64,000 nucleotides of DNA from an uncultured Alphaproteobacteria bacterium (GCA_902613275.1 CACMGM010000002.1:1-64000), one strand, 5' to 3'; shown: positions 1 through 11,268, counted from the stretch's first letter. Notes: generated by a model not told the origin, from the sequence alone. Made by a program: numbers and translations.

Positions 1-1
1 C

Positions 2-1222
2 CTTTTACAAATTGAAGAAGCAGAAAAAAGAGATCACCGAAAACTAGGGAGAGAAATGGATTTATTTCATTTTCAGGAAGAGGCTCCTGGAGCTGTTTTT
101 TGGCATCCTAAGGGTTGGACATTATTCCAATCGTTAATAAATTATATGCGAAACAGACAAGACAAGGCAGGGTATGTAGAAACTAATACGCCTGACATGA
201 TGGATAAGTCTCTATGGGAAATGTCTGGTCACTGGGATAAATTTAGTGACATGATGTTTAGAACTGAAGCAAAAGACGATAAAATTTATGCTATCAAACC
301 AATGAATTGCCCTGGTGCTGTAGAAATTTTTAAACAAGGATTAAAAAGCTATAGAGACTTACCATTTCTATTATCTGAATTCGGAAAAGTACATCGTTAT
401 GAACCATCGGGTGCTCTTCATGGATTAATGAGGGTAAGAGCGTTTACACAAGATGATGCACATATATTTTGTACAGAAGATCAAATTACACAAGAAAGTA
501 AAACAGTATGTGATTTGATACTTAGTATTTATAAGGATTTTGGTTTTGATAATGTTAGAATTAAATTTTCTGACCGTCCTGAAAAACGCGTAGGGGATGA
601 TGCTATTTGGGATAAAGCTGAGGCTGCATTAATGCAAGCCATGGAGGCAACAGGCCTAGAATACACACTGAACCCAGGAGAAGGTGCATTTTACGGTCCA
701 AAATTAGAGTTTGTTTTACGTGATGCAATTGGCAGAGACTGGCAATGTGGAACACTGCAAGTAGATTTAAATTTACCTGGAAGATTGGGAGCTACTTATA
801 TTGGAGAAGATGGAAATAAAAAAATTCCAGTCATGTTGCATCGAGCTCTATTTGGTTCCTTAGAGAGATTCACCGGTATTCTAATTGAACATTATGCGGG
901 CCATCTTCCGTTTTGGCTTTCACCATTGCAAGCTGTAGTTGCAACAATTACATCAGATACTGATACGTATGCTTATGAAGTACAAAAGGTATTAGTATCA
1001 AAAGGAATTAGGGCTGAAATAGATACACGTAATGAAAAAATTGGTTATAAAATACGTGAACACAGTAATAGTAAAGTGCCAGCAATTATCGCTGTTGGAA
1101 AGAAAGAAGCTCAAGACAAAACAGTATCCGTAAGAAGAATTGGCTCGTCTGAAACAAAGACCTTTAAATTAGAAGATATTGCTACTAGCTTATCTAAAGA
1201 AGCAAAATCACCAATAGAATAA
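2..1222 (+). CDS. thrS: Threonine--tRNA ligase, 5' part missing
   Basis: C-terminal two-thirds of threonyl-tRNA synthetase, which charges tRNA-Thr in the cytosol. The reading frame is already open at base 2 and the residues before the first in-frame ATG (56) match the family ([15 protein letters not shown]), so ATG 56 is internal and the true start lies before the window. The class II core carries the zinc ligands expected of ThrRS: Cys in [10 protein letters not shown], His in the motif 2 region ([12 protein letters not shown]) and His in [13 protein letters not shown]. The last roughly 95 residues form the anticodon-binding domain. The N-terminal TGS and editing domains are not in view. The stop lies 3 nt before hemB, which suggests co-transcription. 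Confidence 0.97.
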   Translation, partial: LLQIEEAEKRDHRKLGREMDLFHFQEEAPGAVFWHPKGWTLFQSLINYMRNRQDKAGYVETNTPDMMDKSLWEMSGHWDKFSDMMFRTEAKDDKIYAIKPMNCPGAVEIFKQGLKSYRDLPFLLSEFGKVHRYEPSGALHGLMRVRAFTQDDAHIFCTEDQITQESKTVCDLILSIYKDFGFDNVRIKFSDRPEKRVGDDAIWDKAEAALMQAMEATGLEYTLNPGEGAFYGPKLEFVLRDAIGRDWQCGTLQVDLNLPGRLGATYIGEDGNKKIPVMLHRALFGSLERFTGILIEHYAGHLPFWLSPLQAVVATITSDTDTYAYEVQKVLVSKGIRAEIDTRNEKIGYKIREHSNSKVPAIIAVGKKEAQDKTVSVRRIGSSETKTFKLEDIATSLSKEAKSPIE

Positions 1223-1225
1223 AAA

Positions 1226-2227
1226 ATGAATAACATGCAAGGTAAGTTTCCAAGTACAAGACTTAGACGTAATAGAATGAAAGAATTTTCTCGTCGTTTA
1301 GTTGCTGAAAATACTCTTAGTGTTAATGATTTGATCTTGCCTCTATTTGTATGCGAGGGAAATAAAGTTGATGATCCTATTAATTCGATGCCTGGTGTTA
1401 GCAGATACTCTATTGATAAACTTTTAAATCAAGTAGAGAAAGCTGTTAAATTTAATATTCCTGCTATTGCAATTTTTCCACAAATTGAAAGTGGTCTTAA
1501 AAATTCTGAGGGAAGCTTAGCTGTAGATGAAAACAACTTGGTGTGCAGATCAATTAAAAGTATCAAAAAAGATTTTCCAAATATTGGTATTGTATGTGAT
1601 GTTGCGTTAGATCCTTTTACGGACCATGGGCATGATGGTTTAGTTATAAATGATAAAATAGATAATGATAAAACTTTGGAGGTTTTGGAACAACAAGCTC
1701 TTATCCAAGCGAATGCTGGTTGTGATGTAATCGCCCCATCAGATATGATGGATGGAAGAGTTGGAAGAATAAGATCTGCATTAGATTCAAATAATTTAAC
1801 AGATACACTTATACTTTCTTACGCTGCAAAATATGCTTCAGGTTTTTATGGACCTTTTAGAGATGCTATAGGTTCTGGTTCTAATTTAGGTAAAGATGGT
1901 AAATTAACATATCAAATGGATCCATCGAACAGTGATGAAGCGGTTAGAGAAGTTGGTTTAGATATTAGTGAAGGAGCGGATATGGTAATGGTTAAGCCTG
2001 GTATGCCCTATCTTGATATTATTTCTAGGATAAAATCAGAATTTAAAATTCCAACTTTTGCCTACCAAGTGTCTGGTGAATATTCGATGATAAAAGAATC
2101 GATTAATAAAAGTTGGCTTAATGAAAAAGTTATAATGGAATCTCTTTTATCTTTTAAAAGAGCTGGGGCAAATGGTATACTAACTTACTTTGCATTAGAA
2201 GTTGCAGAAAAATTAAAAAATGAATAA
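1226..2227 (+). CDS. hemB: Delta-aminolevulinic acid dehydratase (porphobilinogen synthase)
   Basis: Joins two 5-aminolevulinate molecules into porphobilinogen, the second committed step of haem synthesis. The 333 aa length is normal. Both Schiff-base lysine regions are present ([17 protein letters not shown] and [11 protein letters not shown]). The segment that holds three catalytic zinc cysteines in E. coli-type enzymes reads [14 protein letters not shown] here, with no cysteine, so this is the Mg-dependent type known from Pseudomonas and rhizobia. The start lies 3 nt after thrS and the stop overlaps hisI by 8 nt. An in-frame ATG at 1235 is a possible alternative start. Confidence 0.97.
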   Translation: MNNMQGKFPSTRLRRNRMKEFSRRLVAENTLSVNDLILPLFVCEGNKVDDPINSMPGVSRYSIDKLLNQVEKAVKFNIPAIAIFPQIESGLKNSEGSLAVDENNLVCRSIKSIKKDFPNIGIVCDVALDPFTDHGHDGLVINDKIDNDKTLEVLEQQALIQANAGCDVIAPSDMMDGRVGRIRSALDSNNLTDTLILSYAAKYASGFYGPFRDAIGSGSNLGKDGKLTYQMDPSNSDEAVREVGLDISEGADMVMVKPGMPYLDIISRIKSEFKIPTFAYQVSGEYSMIKESINKSWLNEKVIMESLLSFKRAGANGILTYFALEVAEKLKNE

Positions 2228-2693
2228 CATTCAATTTGAAAAAAGAAAATCTATAGAACAAGTTGAGGAGTCAAATGAGCTTGCTCCAAAATTTGATTCA
2301 AATGGTCTAATACCAGTTGTAACAACAGATTTTTCATCTGGTGAACTACTTATGCAAGGTTATATGAATGAAGAAGCCTTTAAAAAAACTATAAGTTTGG
2401 GCGAAGCAGTTTATTTTTCTAGAAGTAGAAATACTCTCTGGCACAAAGGTAAAACGAGTGGATTAACTCAAAAGATAAAAGAAATAAGAATTGATGATGA
2501 TCAAGATTGTGTTTGGTTAAGAGTTGATGTCAAAGGTGGCGCTAGCTGTCATGTAGGATATAGATCATGTTTTTATAGAAGTATTCCTTTGAATAATTCT
2601 AGCTCTAAGGTAGTTCTTAAATTTGAAGAGAAAGAGAAAGTTTTTGATCCTGAAGAAGTATATAAGGACGCCCCAAACCCTACTAAACTATAA
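2220..2693 (+). CDS. hisI: Phosphoribosyl-AMP cyclohydrolase
   Basis: Opens the purine ring of phosphoribosyl-AMP in histidine synthesis (third step). It is a stand-alone 157 aa HisI, not fused to HisE, which is a separate gene near 28 kb. The metal-binding cluster [16 protein letters not shown] supplies the acidic Mg ligands, and the zinc cysteines are in [12 protein letters not shown]. Residues 1-25 are a charged N-terminal extension ahead of the conserved domain. It overlaps hemB by 8 nt and shares one base with ribA (TAATG), so translation is probably coupled. It is the only his gene in this part of the window; the main his operon lies 25 kb away. Confidence 0.96.
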   Translation: MNNIQFEKRKSIEQVEESNELAPKFDSNGLIPVVTTDFSSGELLMQGYMNEEAFKKTISLGEAVYFSRSRNTLWHKGKTSGLTQKIKEIRIDDDQDCVWLRVDVKGGASCHVGYRSCFYRSIPLNNSSSKVVLKFEEKEKVFDPEEVYKDAPNPTKL

Positions 2694-3283
2694 TGTCAGA
2701 CAAATTAAAGTTTATTGAAACTAGCAAACTTCCAACAGACATGGGAGAGTTTACCGTACATGCATTTACAGATGAAAATGAATCTAAAGATCATTTAGTG
2801 ATATGTATGGGTGACTTGCTCACGGATGAGCCAGTTTTATCAAGAATTCATTCGCAGTGTATTACAGGTGAGTCATTTTTTAGTATGAGATGTGATTGTA
2901 GATTCCAACTAACTGAATCATTAAAACAAATTGCGCAAAATGGAAGAGGGGTGATTTTTTATCTTCAACAAGAAGGAAGAGGCATTGGTCTTTCAAATAA
3001 AATTAAAGCATATAGTTTACAAGACAAGGGACTAGATACCGTTGAAGCTAATCATCAATTAGGTTTCAAAGATGATGAAAGAACATATGAAAATATTGCT
3101 GGAATGGTAAAGTATTTAGCAATCAAAAAATTAGATTTAATGACTAATAATCCAAAAAAAATAAAAGCGCTTGAAGATATGGGTATCAAAGTAAATCAAA
3201 GAGTTCCTATTTTTTCAGATACCAATAAGTATAATGAAAAATATATCTCAACTAAGAAAAGTAAACTTGGTCATTTAATCTAA
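2693..3283 (+). CDS. ribA: GTP cyclohydrolase II (riboflavin biosynthesis)
   Basis: Converts GTP to the diaminopyrimidine precursor of riboflavin. The 196 aa length is typical of stand-alone RibA without a DHBP synthase domain. Three zinc cysteines lie in SQCITGESFFSMRCDCRF, and the catalytic and GTP-binding stretch YLQQEGRGIGLSNKIKAY is intact, followed by the TNNPKKIKAL motif. The start codon shares one base with the hisI stop, and the stop is immediately followed by the GTG of the cupin gene. No FMN riboswitch is possible here because there is no leader. The adjacent HisI is also a zinc cyclohydrolase, probably a coincidence of packing. Confidence 0.95.
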   Translation: MSDKLKFIETSKLPTDMGEFTVHAFTDENESKDHLVICMGDLLTDEPVLSRIHSQCITGESFFSMRCDCRFQLTESLKQIAQNGRGVIFYLQQEGRGIGLSNKIKAYSLQDKGLDTVEANHQLGFKDDERTYENIAGMVKYLAIKKLDLMTNNPKKIKALEDMGIKVNQRVPIFSDTNKYNEKYISTKKSKLGHLI

Positions 3284-3688
3284 GTGGAAGCAGATAATTT
3301 AATAAAAAAACTGAATATGATTAGTCATCCTGAAGGAGGGCATTATGTTGAAAATTTTAAGAACGAAAATGTTAGTCAAATTTATTACTTATTAAAAAAG
3401 GATGAAAAATCACATTGGCATCGATTAACTAAAAATGAAATATTACATTTTTATTCTGGAGATCCTCTAGAAGTTTTCACATCAAGTGACGGAGTTAATT
3501 ATGAAGTTTTTTCTCTAGGGTCAGATCATAATTATATTTATACCGTAACAGCAAACACATGGTTTTCGATGAGATCTTCTGGTTCATTTAGTTTAATTGG
3601 ATGCACTGTCGCACCTGCTTTCGAATTTAATGATTTTGAGCTTGCCCCTGCGACGTGGCGACCTGAAAAATTCAGAATAGACTTATAA
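3284..3688 (+). CDS. Cupin-fold DUF985 (Cupin_5) family protein
   Basis: A 134 aa cytosolic cupin of the DUF985 family. Diagnostic stretches are MISHPEGGHYVENF near the N-terminus, SHWHRLTKNEILHFYSGDPL (first cupin motif with candidate metal histidines) and SLIGCTVAPAFEFNDFELA near the C-terminus. The start is GTG, directly abutting the ribA stop; an ATG further in would cut the conserved N-terminal motif. It is the last gene of the apparent thrS-hemB-hisI-ribA run. The family has structures but no well-established reaction, so I assign no function beyond possible small-molecule or sugar-nucleotide binding. Confidence 0.85.
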   Translation: MEADNLIKKLNMISHPEGGHYVENFKNENVSQIYYLLKKDEKSHWHRLTKNEILHFYSGDPLEVFTSSDGVNYEVFSLGSDHNYIYTVTANTWFSMRSSGSFSLIGCTVAPAFEFNDFELAPATWRPEKFRIDL

Positions 3689-3718
3689 TTTTCACTTTTC
3701 TTTAATTTAAATTCTTTA

Positions 3719-3742
3719 TATATTAGTAATATAAAACGGAGG
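3719..3742 (+). promoter_or_regulatory. AT-rich 7-1-7 palindrome and strong RBS before katG
   Basis: TATATTA-G-TAATATA (3719-3733) is a perfect 7-1-7 inverted repeat ending just before GGAGG (3738-3742), which sits 6 nt from the katG ATG. The 7-1-7 geometry is that of Fur/PerR-family boxes, and peroxide regulators often control katG, but the sequence is not a good PerR or Irr consensus. At this base composition such a palindrome can arise by chance. Confidence 0.3.
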
Positions 3743-3748
3743 TTCTAA

Positions 3749-5884
<2,136 letters not shown>

Positions 5885-5902
5885 GTTAGTTTTAATTAGT
5901 TT

Positions 5903-5934
5903 AAAAGTGGAACTTTAAGTTCCACTTTTTTTAT
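5903..5934. terminator. Bidirectional intrinsic terminator
   Basis: AAAGTGGAAC pairs with GTTCCACTTT around a 5-nt loop, with a T run on the plus side and an A run on the minus side. It lies between the converging katG and NTF2-like genes and can serve both; the NTF2-like stop codon (5931) lies in its T tail. Confidence 0.9.
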
Positions 5935-6251
5935 TTTGGCATATTTGTTGCACCTGTTTCTAAAGAAACAATTTTACCATTTTCAATTTTAAAAACAGAC
6001 ATTACTGCCTGAGTGTTGCCATCATTAAACGTAACAAAAGCATGAAGAACAGCTATTTCGTCATTCTCATATACAATTCTATCTTTATCAGAATTAATAT
6101 CATCTGACATAGCCCAACTAACTACATCAGATTTTGATAAAACATTTCCAGATGCATGCATTGTGAATTTAAAATCATCATGCAAGATATCGTTCATTTC
6201 ATCTTCATTTTTATCATTCATGGCTTTTTGATATCTTTCCATTAAACTCAT
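5931..6251 (-). CDS. NTF2-like/SnoaL-like small protein
   Basis: A 106 aa protein with the cone-shaped NTF2/SnoaL-like pattern: an N-terminal helix (MERYQKAMNDKNEDEMNDILHDDFKF) followed by alternating strands ending in AVMSVFKIENGKIVSLET. Members range from isomerases to ligand-binding proteins, and nothing here fixes the substrate. There is no signal peptide. It is 18 nt downstream of the 97 aa gene with a GGAAA ribosome site, so the two are probably co-transcribed. Its stop codon lies inside the katG terminator. An internal ATG at the fourth codon is an alternative start. Confidence 0.65.
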   Translation of the reverse strand: MSLMERYQKAMNDKNEDEMNDILHDDFKFTMHASGNVLSKSDVVSWAMSDDINSDKDRIVYENDEIAVLHAFVTFNDGNTQAVMSVFKIENGKIVSLETGATNMPK

Positions 6252-6269
6252 ATCTTTTTCCTTTCTTAA

Positions 6270-6563
6270 CTAACCTGAAAAATTCGTGACTGCTTCAGAA
6301 GTCATCGGCGTCATTACTGTAGTTTCCACCATAGCACCAGCTTCAATTCTTCTTTGTGTTAATTCTTCATCATTTTTAAAACCCATCATACCCTCGGGTG
6401 TAGCGAAATCTAAAATAACAGTTAACTTGTTGTCATTATCTTTTTCTGTTGCTGCAAATATACAAGTCATTCCATGTTCTTTAAGTTTATGACCATTTGC
6501 AAGAAGCATTTCTTTCCAAGGCCCGAAACCATTTTTTAAATCTTGAGTTAATTTAACTAGCAT
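6270..6563 (-). CDS. Small conserved protein, possibly DUF3764/ABM-like
   Basis: A 97 aa protein with no signal peptide or membrane segment. It begins MLVKLTQDLKNGFGPWKEML and has strand-like stretches (MTCIFAATEKD, LTVILDFATPEGMMGF) in the order of a ferredoxin-like dimeric alpha/beta barrel; I believe it resembles the DUF3764 group but cannot verify this. The start is supported by AGGAG eight bases upstream on the minus strand. It is paired with the NTF2-like gene. The function is unknown; such folds often bind small organics or act as monooxygenase-like proteins. Confidence 0.55.
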   Translation of the reverse strand: MLVKLTQDLKNGFGPWKEMLLANGHKLKEHGMTCIFAATEKDNDNKLTVILDFATPEGMMGFKNDEELTQRRIEAGAMVETTVMTPMTSEAVTNFSG

Positions 6564-6632
6564 ATTAGCTCCTTTTATTTCATTATCTATATAGGGTTAA
6601 AAAGTTTAAAAATTGTTAAAATGAAATAATAA

Positions 6633-7604
6633 TTATCTTTCTTTAATATACGGTTGTCCAATTGCGTTAGGCGCAATTGCTTTTCCAACAAAACCAGCAA
6701 GTAATACTACAGTCAGTATATATGGAAGTGCTTGTATTAATTGAACAGGTATCTCACCAATTGCTGGTAGCTCTACTCCTTGAAGTCTTATTTGTAGAGC
6801 GTCAGTAAAACCAAAAAGTAAACAAGCAATTAAGGCAGTTTTGGGATGCCATTTTCCAAAAATCATTGCAGCTAAGGCCAAGTAACCTCTACCAGCAGAC
6901 ATTTCTCTGAAGAAATTTGCGTTTACTGCAGTTGATAAATGGGCTCCAGCGAAAGCTATTAAAACTCCGTTTACTGCAAGGGCTTTATATCTCATAGTGA
7001 ATACATTAATACCCGCGGTGTCAACTGCGCTTGGGTTTTCACCTACGGCTCTTAATCGAAGTCCAAAACTAGTTTTAAATACTATCCAAAAAACTATTGG
7101 AACGGAAAGATATGCTAGATAAACAAAAACATAATGTCCACTTAGTATGTCACTATATACAATCCCAATAATTGGAACTTCTCTTAATGCATCAGCGAAG
7201 GGCAGATTAATTTCTAGAAAACGTTGATCTTCTGTTAATGTTGGCGTTAAACCAGCTTGTCCAAACCATGCTGCTGCCAAAGCAGTGGTTAAACCAATTA
7301 TTAAAATATTAATTGCAACACAAGATACTACTTGATCACCTTTATGAGTAACAGAAGCAAATCCATGCAACATAGATAGACAAACACATGCAATTATGGC
7401 CAACAATAGACCTAGCCAAGGATTACCCAAATAATAAGATCCAACAGCTGCTACAAAAGCTGCCATAAGCATTTTACCTTCTAGGCTAAAATCAATTACA
7501 CCTGAACGCTCAGCAAAAATACCGGCCATTGCTGCAAATATTAAAGGTGTGGATATTCTAAGAGTGGAGTTAATTAAAGAAGCAATGTCAGAAAGAAATT
7601 CCAT
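6633..7604 (-). CDS. ABC transporter permease, nucleoside/BMP type (NupQ-like)
   Basis: A 323 aa inner-membrane permease of the branched-chain/simple-sugar permease superfamily (BPD_transp_2), with about eight to ten hydrophobic helices. The opening (STPLIFAAMAGIFAERSGVIDFSLEGKML) and ALAAMIFGKWHPKTAL are typical of the second permease of BmpA/NupOPQ-type systems. Its start overlaps the stop of the preceding permease gene by one base. It is the last gene of the four-gene transporter operon. No clear hairpin terminator follows, only an AT-rich 69-bp gap before the 97 aa gene. Confidence 0.9.
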   Translation of the reverse strand: MEFLSDIASLINSTLRISTPLIFAAMAGIFAERSGVIDFSLEGKMLMAAFVAAVGSYYLGNPWLGLLLAIIACVCLSMLHGFASVTHKGDQVVSCVAINILIIGLTTALAAAWFGQAGLTPTLTEDQRFLEINLPFADALREVPIIGIVYSDILSGHYVFVYLAYLSVPIVFWIVFKTSFGLRLRAVGENPSAVDTAGINVFTMRYKALAVNGVLIAFAGAHLSTAVNANFFREMSAGRGYLALAAMIFGKWHPKTALIACLLFGFTDALQIRLQGVELPAIGEIPVQLIQALPYILTVVLLAGFVGKAIAPNAIGQPYIKER

Positions 7605-8725
7605 TATACGCTTACCTCTTTGTTAAGTCTTCTTACAAAAAAACTTTCTATCTGTGGTCTGAATAAATTTTCTAATGCTCCACTAAATAAAATTATCAAA
7701 CCCTGAACAGCAACAAACATGTATCTGGTAATATTGGGCATCTCAAATGTTACTTCTGAACCACCTTGATACAAAATTCCAAATAAAAAAGCTGCAGGCA
7801 AAATCCCAATTGGATGGTTTCTACCCATTAAAGCAACAGCAATACCTGTAAAACCATATCCTGCTGGAAATCCAGCCTGTATTTTATGACTTACTCCAAG
7901 AATTTCATTAACACCGAGCAAGCCGGCTAAACCTCCAGAAATACACATTGCTATAATTATATTTTTGTGGGGAGATATTCCGGCATAAATCGCTGCCTGA
8001 GTATTATGTCCAACAGCGCGCATCTCATAACCCCATTTCGTTTTCCATACTAAAAACCAAACAAAAAATAGTGATGCAATGGCTAATAAAAAAGTAAGAT
8101 TAAGAGGTGAATATCTTATCTTAATACCAAGGATCCCGGAAAAAGCTTCAAAGCTTGGCAACCAAATTTCTTTTGGAAGTTTGACAGTGTGAGGAGCCAT
8201 TTGATTGGTATCCCTAATTACATCTACCAATAAAAAAATCATTAATGATGAAGCAATAAAATTGAACATTATTGTTGTTATAACAACATGGCTGCCTCTT
8301 TTTGATTGAAGATAAGCTGGAATATAAGCCCAAGCTGCTCCAAATAAGAATGCACCAAAAATTGCTAAAAGCCAAACGATAGGAACAGGAAGAAAGTTTA
8401 AATTTATAGCTACTAAAAAAACACCAAGACCGCCTAAGTATGCTTGGCCTTCTCCTCCAATATTAAAAAGTCTACAATGAAAAGCAACTGCAAACGCAAG
8501 TCCAGTAAAAATAAAATTTGTTGTATAGTAAAGTGTATATGCAAAACCTTGGATATAACCAAATGAACCATAAAGAATTAATTTAACTGCTTCAATTGGA
8601 TTTTCACCTGCTATAAAAATAAATAGTCCTGATACTAATAATGCTAATGTTAAGTTTACTAAAGGGACAATAACATTAGATACCCACCATGGTACTTTTG
8701 ATTTATCAACGACAATATTACTCAT
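7604..8725 (-). CDS. ABC transporter permease, nucleoside/BMP type (NupP-like)
   Basis: A 373 aa inner-membrane permease with a cytoplasmic N-terminus and about ten hydrophobic segments. Family hallmarks are FNIGGEGQAYLGGLG in the first third and GFTGIAVALMGRNHPIGILPAAFLFG near the end, both typical of the first permease in BMP-type nucleoside importers. It overlaps the ATPase gene by one base upstream and the second permease by one base downstream, which implies translational coupling and a fixed subunit ratio. Together the two permeases form the heterodimeric channel. Confidence 0.9.
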   Translation of the reverse strand: MSNIVVDKSKVPWWVSNVIVPLVNLTLALLVSGLFIFIAGENPIEAVKLILYGSFGYIQGFAYTLYYTTNFIFTGLAFAVAFHCRLFNIGGEGQAYLGGLGVFLVAINLNFLPVPIVWLLAIFGAFLFGAAWAYIPAYLQSKRGSHVVITTIMFNFIASSLMIFLLVDVIRDTNQMAPHTVKLPKEIWLPSFEAFSGILGIKIRYSPLNLTFLLAIASLFFVWFLVWKTKWGYEMRAVGHNTQAAIYAGISPHKNIIIAMCISGGLAGLLGVNEILGVSHKIQAGFPAGYGFTGIAVALMGRNHPIGILPAAFLFGILYQGGSEVTFEMPNITRYMFVAVQGLIILFSGALENLFRPQIESFFVRRLNKEVSV

Positions 8726-10245
8726 TACGCAACACCAGCCATCAATAATCCAAGTTCACGGTCAGTAACGTTTTTATTTATTTTTTCTCCAACAATTTTA
8801 CCATCAAACATAACTATAATTCTATCAGATAGGGATAGTATTTCATCTAACTCAACCGATGCTAATAATATTGCTGCTCCTTTATCTCGCATATCAATTA
8901 GTCTTTGATGAATAAATTCTATTGCCCCAATATCTACACCTCTTGTTGGTTGACCTACCAAAAGAACCTTTGGATTTTCATTAAGTTCTCTACTTAAAAT
9001 AATTTTCTGTTGATTACCTCCAGAAAAATTAGATGTTATTAAGTTTGGAGTATTTGGCCTAACATCATATTCCTGCATAACTTTATTAGAGTATTTTGTA
9101 ATTTCTTTATTATTTAAAATAGAGGATTTAGAAAACGGTTCTTGATCATGATATCCAAAAATTAAATTTTCATGTGCTTTAAAATCACTAATTAATCCCA
9201 TTCTTTGTCTATCCTCTGGAACATGTGCTAAACCTTTTCCTTTGAGCATTCTTGGGTTTAAAAAATTGTCTTGATCAGATATTTTTTCGCCAAATAACTC
9301 TATATTTCCTGACTCTACTTTTCTAATTCCAGAAAGTGCTTCCAATAACTCAGTTTGTCCATTTCCAGTTACGCCTGCAATACCTAGTATTTCTCCAGAG
9401 CATATTTCAAGATTTACATCTTTTACACGAGTAACATCTAAATCATCTTTGACTGAAAGATTGTTAACTTTAAAAATAACTTCTCCTTTTTTTATTTCTT
9501 CTTTGTTAACTCTTAGTAAGACACTTCTTCCAACCATCATCTCGGCTAATTGTTCTTTATTTGTATCTAAAGTTTTAGTATGCCCAACAATTTCTCCTTG
9601 TCTCATAACTGATACTTCACTGGTTAGATCCATAATCTCAATTAATTTGTGTGTAATTAAAACAATTGTTTTACCCTCATCCTTTAATGATCTAAGAATT
9701 TTAAATAGCTCATCGACTTCTTGAGGGGTTAATACTCCTGTTGGCTCATCTAAGATTAGTATTTCGGCTCCTCTGTACAAAGATTTTAAAATTTCAACTC
9801 TTTGACGAAAACCAATTGATAAATCTGAAATAGTTGCGTTAAGATCTAAATTAAAATTATAAGTTTCACATAATTTTTTTAGATCTTTTTTAGCTTTTTC
9901 AAGTTTTTCTCCAAAAACAGTTTCACCCTCAAAACCAAGTATAATATTTTCTAGAACAGTAAAATTTTCAACTAACATAAAATGTTGATGAACCATTCCA
10001 ATGCCATTTATTATGGAGTCTCTAGGTGATTTAAGATTTATATCTTGACCATTAATTTTGATTGAACCAGAATTAGCCTGGTAAAGACCAAAGACGATGC
10101 TCATTAAGGTAGATTTACCTGCACCATTTTCTCCAATTATACCGTGAATAGTTCCTTTATTAATTTTGAGATTAATATTCTTATTGGCTTGTACGTGACC
10201 AAAAGATTTGTTTATATTTGTTAACTCTAAGATAGGCGAGACCAT
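8725..10245 (-). CDS. Duplicated ABC ATP-binding protein of nucleoside importer (NupO-like)
   Basis: A 506 aa cytoplasmic ATPase with two nucleotide-binding domains in one chain. Domain 1 (about residues 5-240) has a full Walker A (GENGAGKST), a signature region (LSIGFRQRVEIL) and Walker B (ILILDEPTGVLT). Domain 2 has a degenerate Walker A (GVTGNGQTELL), signature SGGNQQKIILSREL and Walker B with Gln for the catalytic Glu (VLLVGQPTRGVD), the usual asymmetry of the RbsA/MglA/NupO class. The ATG at 10245 lies in the 3' arm of a strong hairpin, and I see no good Shine-Dalgarno sequence, which suggests translational control relative to the binding protein. Confidence 0.93.
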   Translation of the reverse strand: MVSPILELTNINKSFGHVQANKNINLKINKGTIHGIIGENGAGKSTLMSIVFGLYQANSGSIKINGQDINLKSPRDSIINGIGMVHQHFMLVENFTVLENIILGFEGETVFGEKLEKAKKDLKKLCETYNFNLDLNATISDLSIGFRQRVEILKSLYRGAEILILDEPTGVLTPQEVDELFKILRSLKDEGKTIVLITHKLIEIMDLTSEVSVMRQGEIVGHTKTLDTNKEQLAEMMVGRSVLLRVNKEEIKKGEVIFKVNNLSVKDDLDVTRVKDVNLEICSGEILGIAGVTGNGQTELLEALSGIRKVESGNIELFGEKISDQDNFLNPRMLKGKGLAHVPEDRQRMGLISDFKAHENLIFGYHDQEPFSKSSILNNKEITKYSNKVMQEYDVRPNTPNLITSNFSGGNQQKIILSRELNENPKVLLVGQPTRGVDIGAIEFIHQRLIDMRDKGAAILLASVELDEILSLSDRIIVMFDGKIVGEKINKNVTDRELGLLMAGVA

Positions 10246-10273
10246 AAATTATTTATTGATCTCTGGTCTCGCC
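10235..10273 (-). promoter_or_regulatory. Intercistronic hairpin covering the ABC ATPase start codon
   Basis: GGCGAGACCA (10235-10244) is perfectly complementary to TGGTCTCGCC (10264-10273) with a 19-nt AT-rich loop. In the minus-strand mRNA the 3' arm includes the UG of the ATPase AUG and its next codons, while the 5' arm lies just after the binding-protein stop codon. Seven of ten pairs are G-C in a region otherwise almost free of G and C, so chance is unlikely. It probably stabilises the upstream message and restrains downstream translation. Confidence 0.75.
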
Positions 10274-10290
10274 AATTATTTATTTTCTAT

Positions 10291-11268
10291 TTATTCTTGT
10301 GACCAGTCAGCAACGACTAATGCACCACTTGCAATATCTGCAGCAGCTGCATCTGCAGCAGCAGCCATTTCAGCTGTTACCATTCCGTCTTCTGTTGCAT
10401 AACCAAGCATTCCTTCTGAAAGTCCAAGGATATTAATTCCTGACTCAAAAGAGCCTTTGCCTACATTTTGTGCTTGTTCAAAGATAGTTAAATCTAGTCT
10501 TTTAAGCATTGAAGTAAGCATTGTACCTGGATGCATCCAATTTTGATTTGAATCAACGCCAATTCCCATTATGCCTGCATCAGCAGCAGCCTGTAAAACA
10601 CCAATTCCTGTTCCACCTGCAGCTTGATAGACAACATCTGCTCCCCCATCAATTTGAGCTTTAGTTAATTCAGCTCCTTTAGTTGGGTTGTTCCATGCTT
10701 CAGGAGTTGATCCTGTCATGTTTGCAATAACTTCGATGTCAGGATTGACATATTGAGCACCTTGCTCATAACCACCTTGAAATTTTCTAATTAGAGGAAT
10801 ATCCATTCCACCAACGAAACCAATAGTCCCACTTTCAGATGCCATAGCAGCCATCATTCCAACTAGAAAAGATCCTTCATGTTCTTTATAGCAAGCTTGA
10901 TAGATATTGTTATTTGGATCATCTAACCAACAAACATCAACAGCAACAAATTTTATGTCAGGATAGTCTGCTGCAACTGCTCCAATTGCGTCAGCTTGTG
11001 CAAATCCCATTCCTACGATCATTGATGCTCCTCTATCAGCAATCTTACGCATACCTTGTTCAATCTGATTGTCATTTGCAGATTCAAACTCAATCATACC
11101 CCAACCAAGTTCGTCAACAACTCTTTGAGCTGTGTTGAATGCTAACTCGTTAAATGATTTATCAAATTTACCACCAGAGTCGTAAACAACTCCTATGGTG
11201 TTTGCGAACGCACTTGATGAGAAGATAAGTGCGAAAGAAACTGAAAAAATACTTAAAATTTTCTTCAT
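10291..11268 (-). CDS. BMP-family substrate-binding protein (nucleoside uptake)
   Basis: Periplasmic solute-binding protein of the BMP/PnrA family, 325 aa. A cleavable signal peptide occupies residues 1-22 (MKKILSIFSVSFALIFSSSAFA), with no lipobox cysteine. The first motif GVVYDSGGKFDKSFNELAF is the family signature, where the aspartates bind ribose hydroxyls in characterised members. Known relatives bind purine nucleosides, and the neighbouring upp also fits nucleoside or base salvage; the exact ligand is inference. GGGGGAAA precedes the ATG. It is the first and presumably most expressed gene of the operon, with its message end protected by the hairpin that follows. Confidence 0.92.
   Translation of the reverse strand: MKKILSIFSVSFALIFSSSAFANTIGVVYDSGGKFDKSFNELAFNTAQRVVDELGWGMIEFESANDNQIEQGMRKIADRGASMIVGMGFAQADAIGAVAADYPDIKFVAVDVCWLDDPNNNIYQACYKEHEGSFLVGMMAAMASESGTIGFVGGMDIPLIRKFQGGYEQGAQYVNPDIEVIANMTGSTPEAWNNPTKGAELTKAQIDGGADVVYQAAGGTGIGVLQAAADAGIMGIGVDSNQNWMHPGTMLTSMLKRLDLTIFEQAQNVGKGSFESGINILGLSEGMLGYATEDGMVTAEMAAAADAAAADIASGALVVADWSQE

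Noticed and set aside
3689..3748. Riboswitch or attenuator leaders before katG, ribA or hisB
   Set aside because: The leaders are too short, or absent because genes abut, and no aptamer-like conserved pairing was seen.
10208..10402. Plus-strand Ala-rich open frame at the end of the BMP gene
   Set aside because: It is the reverse complement of the Ala-rich C-terminus of the binding protein and of the hairpin; it has no ribosome site.
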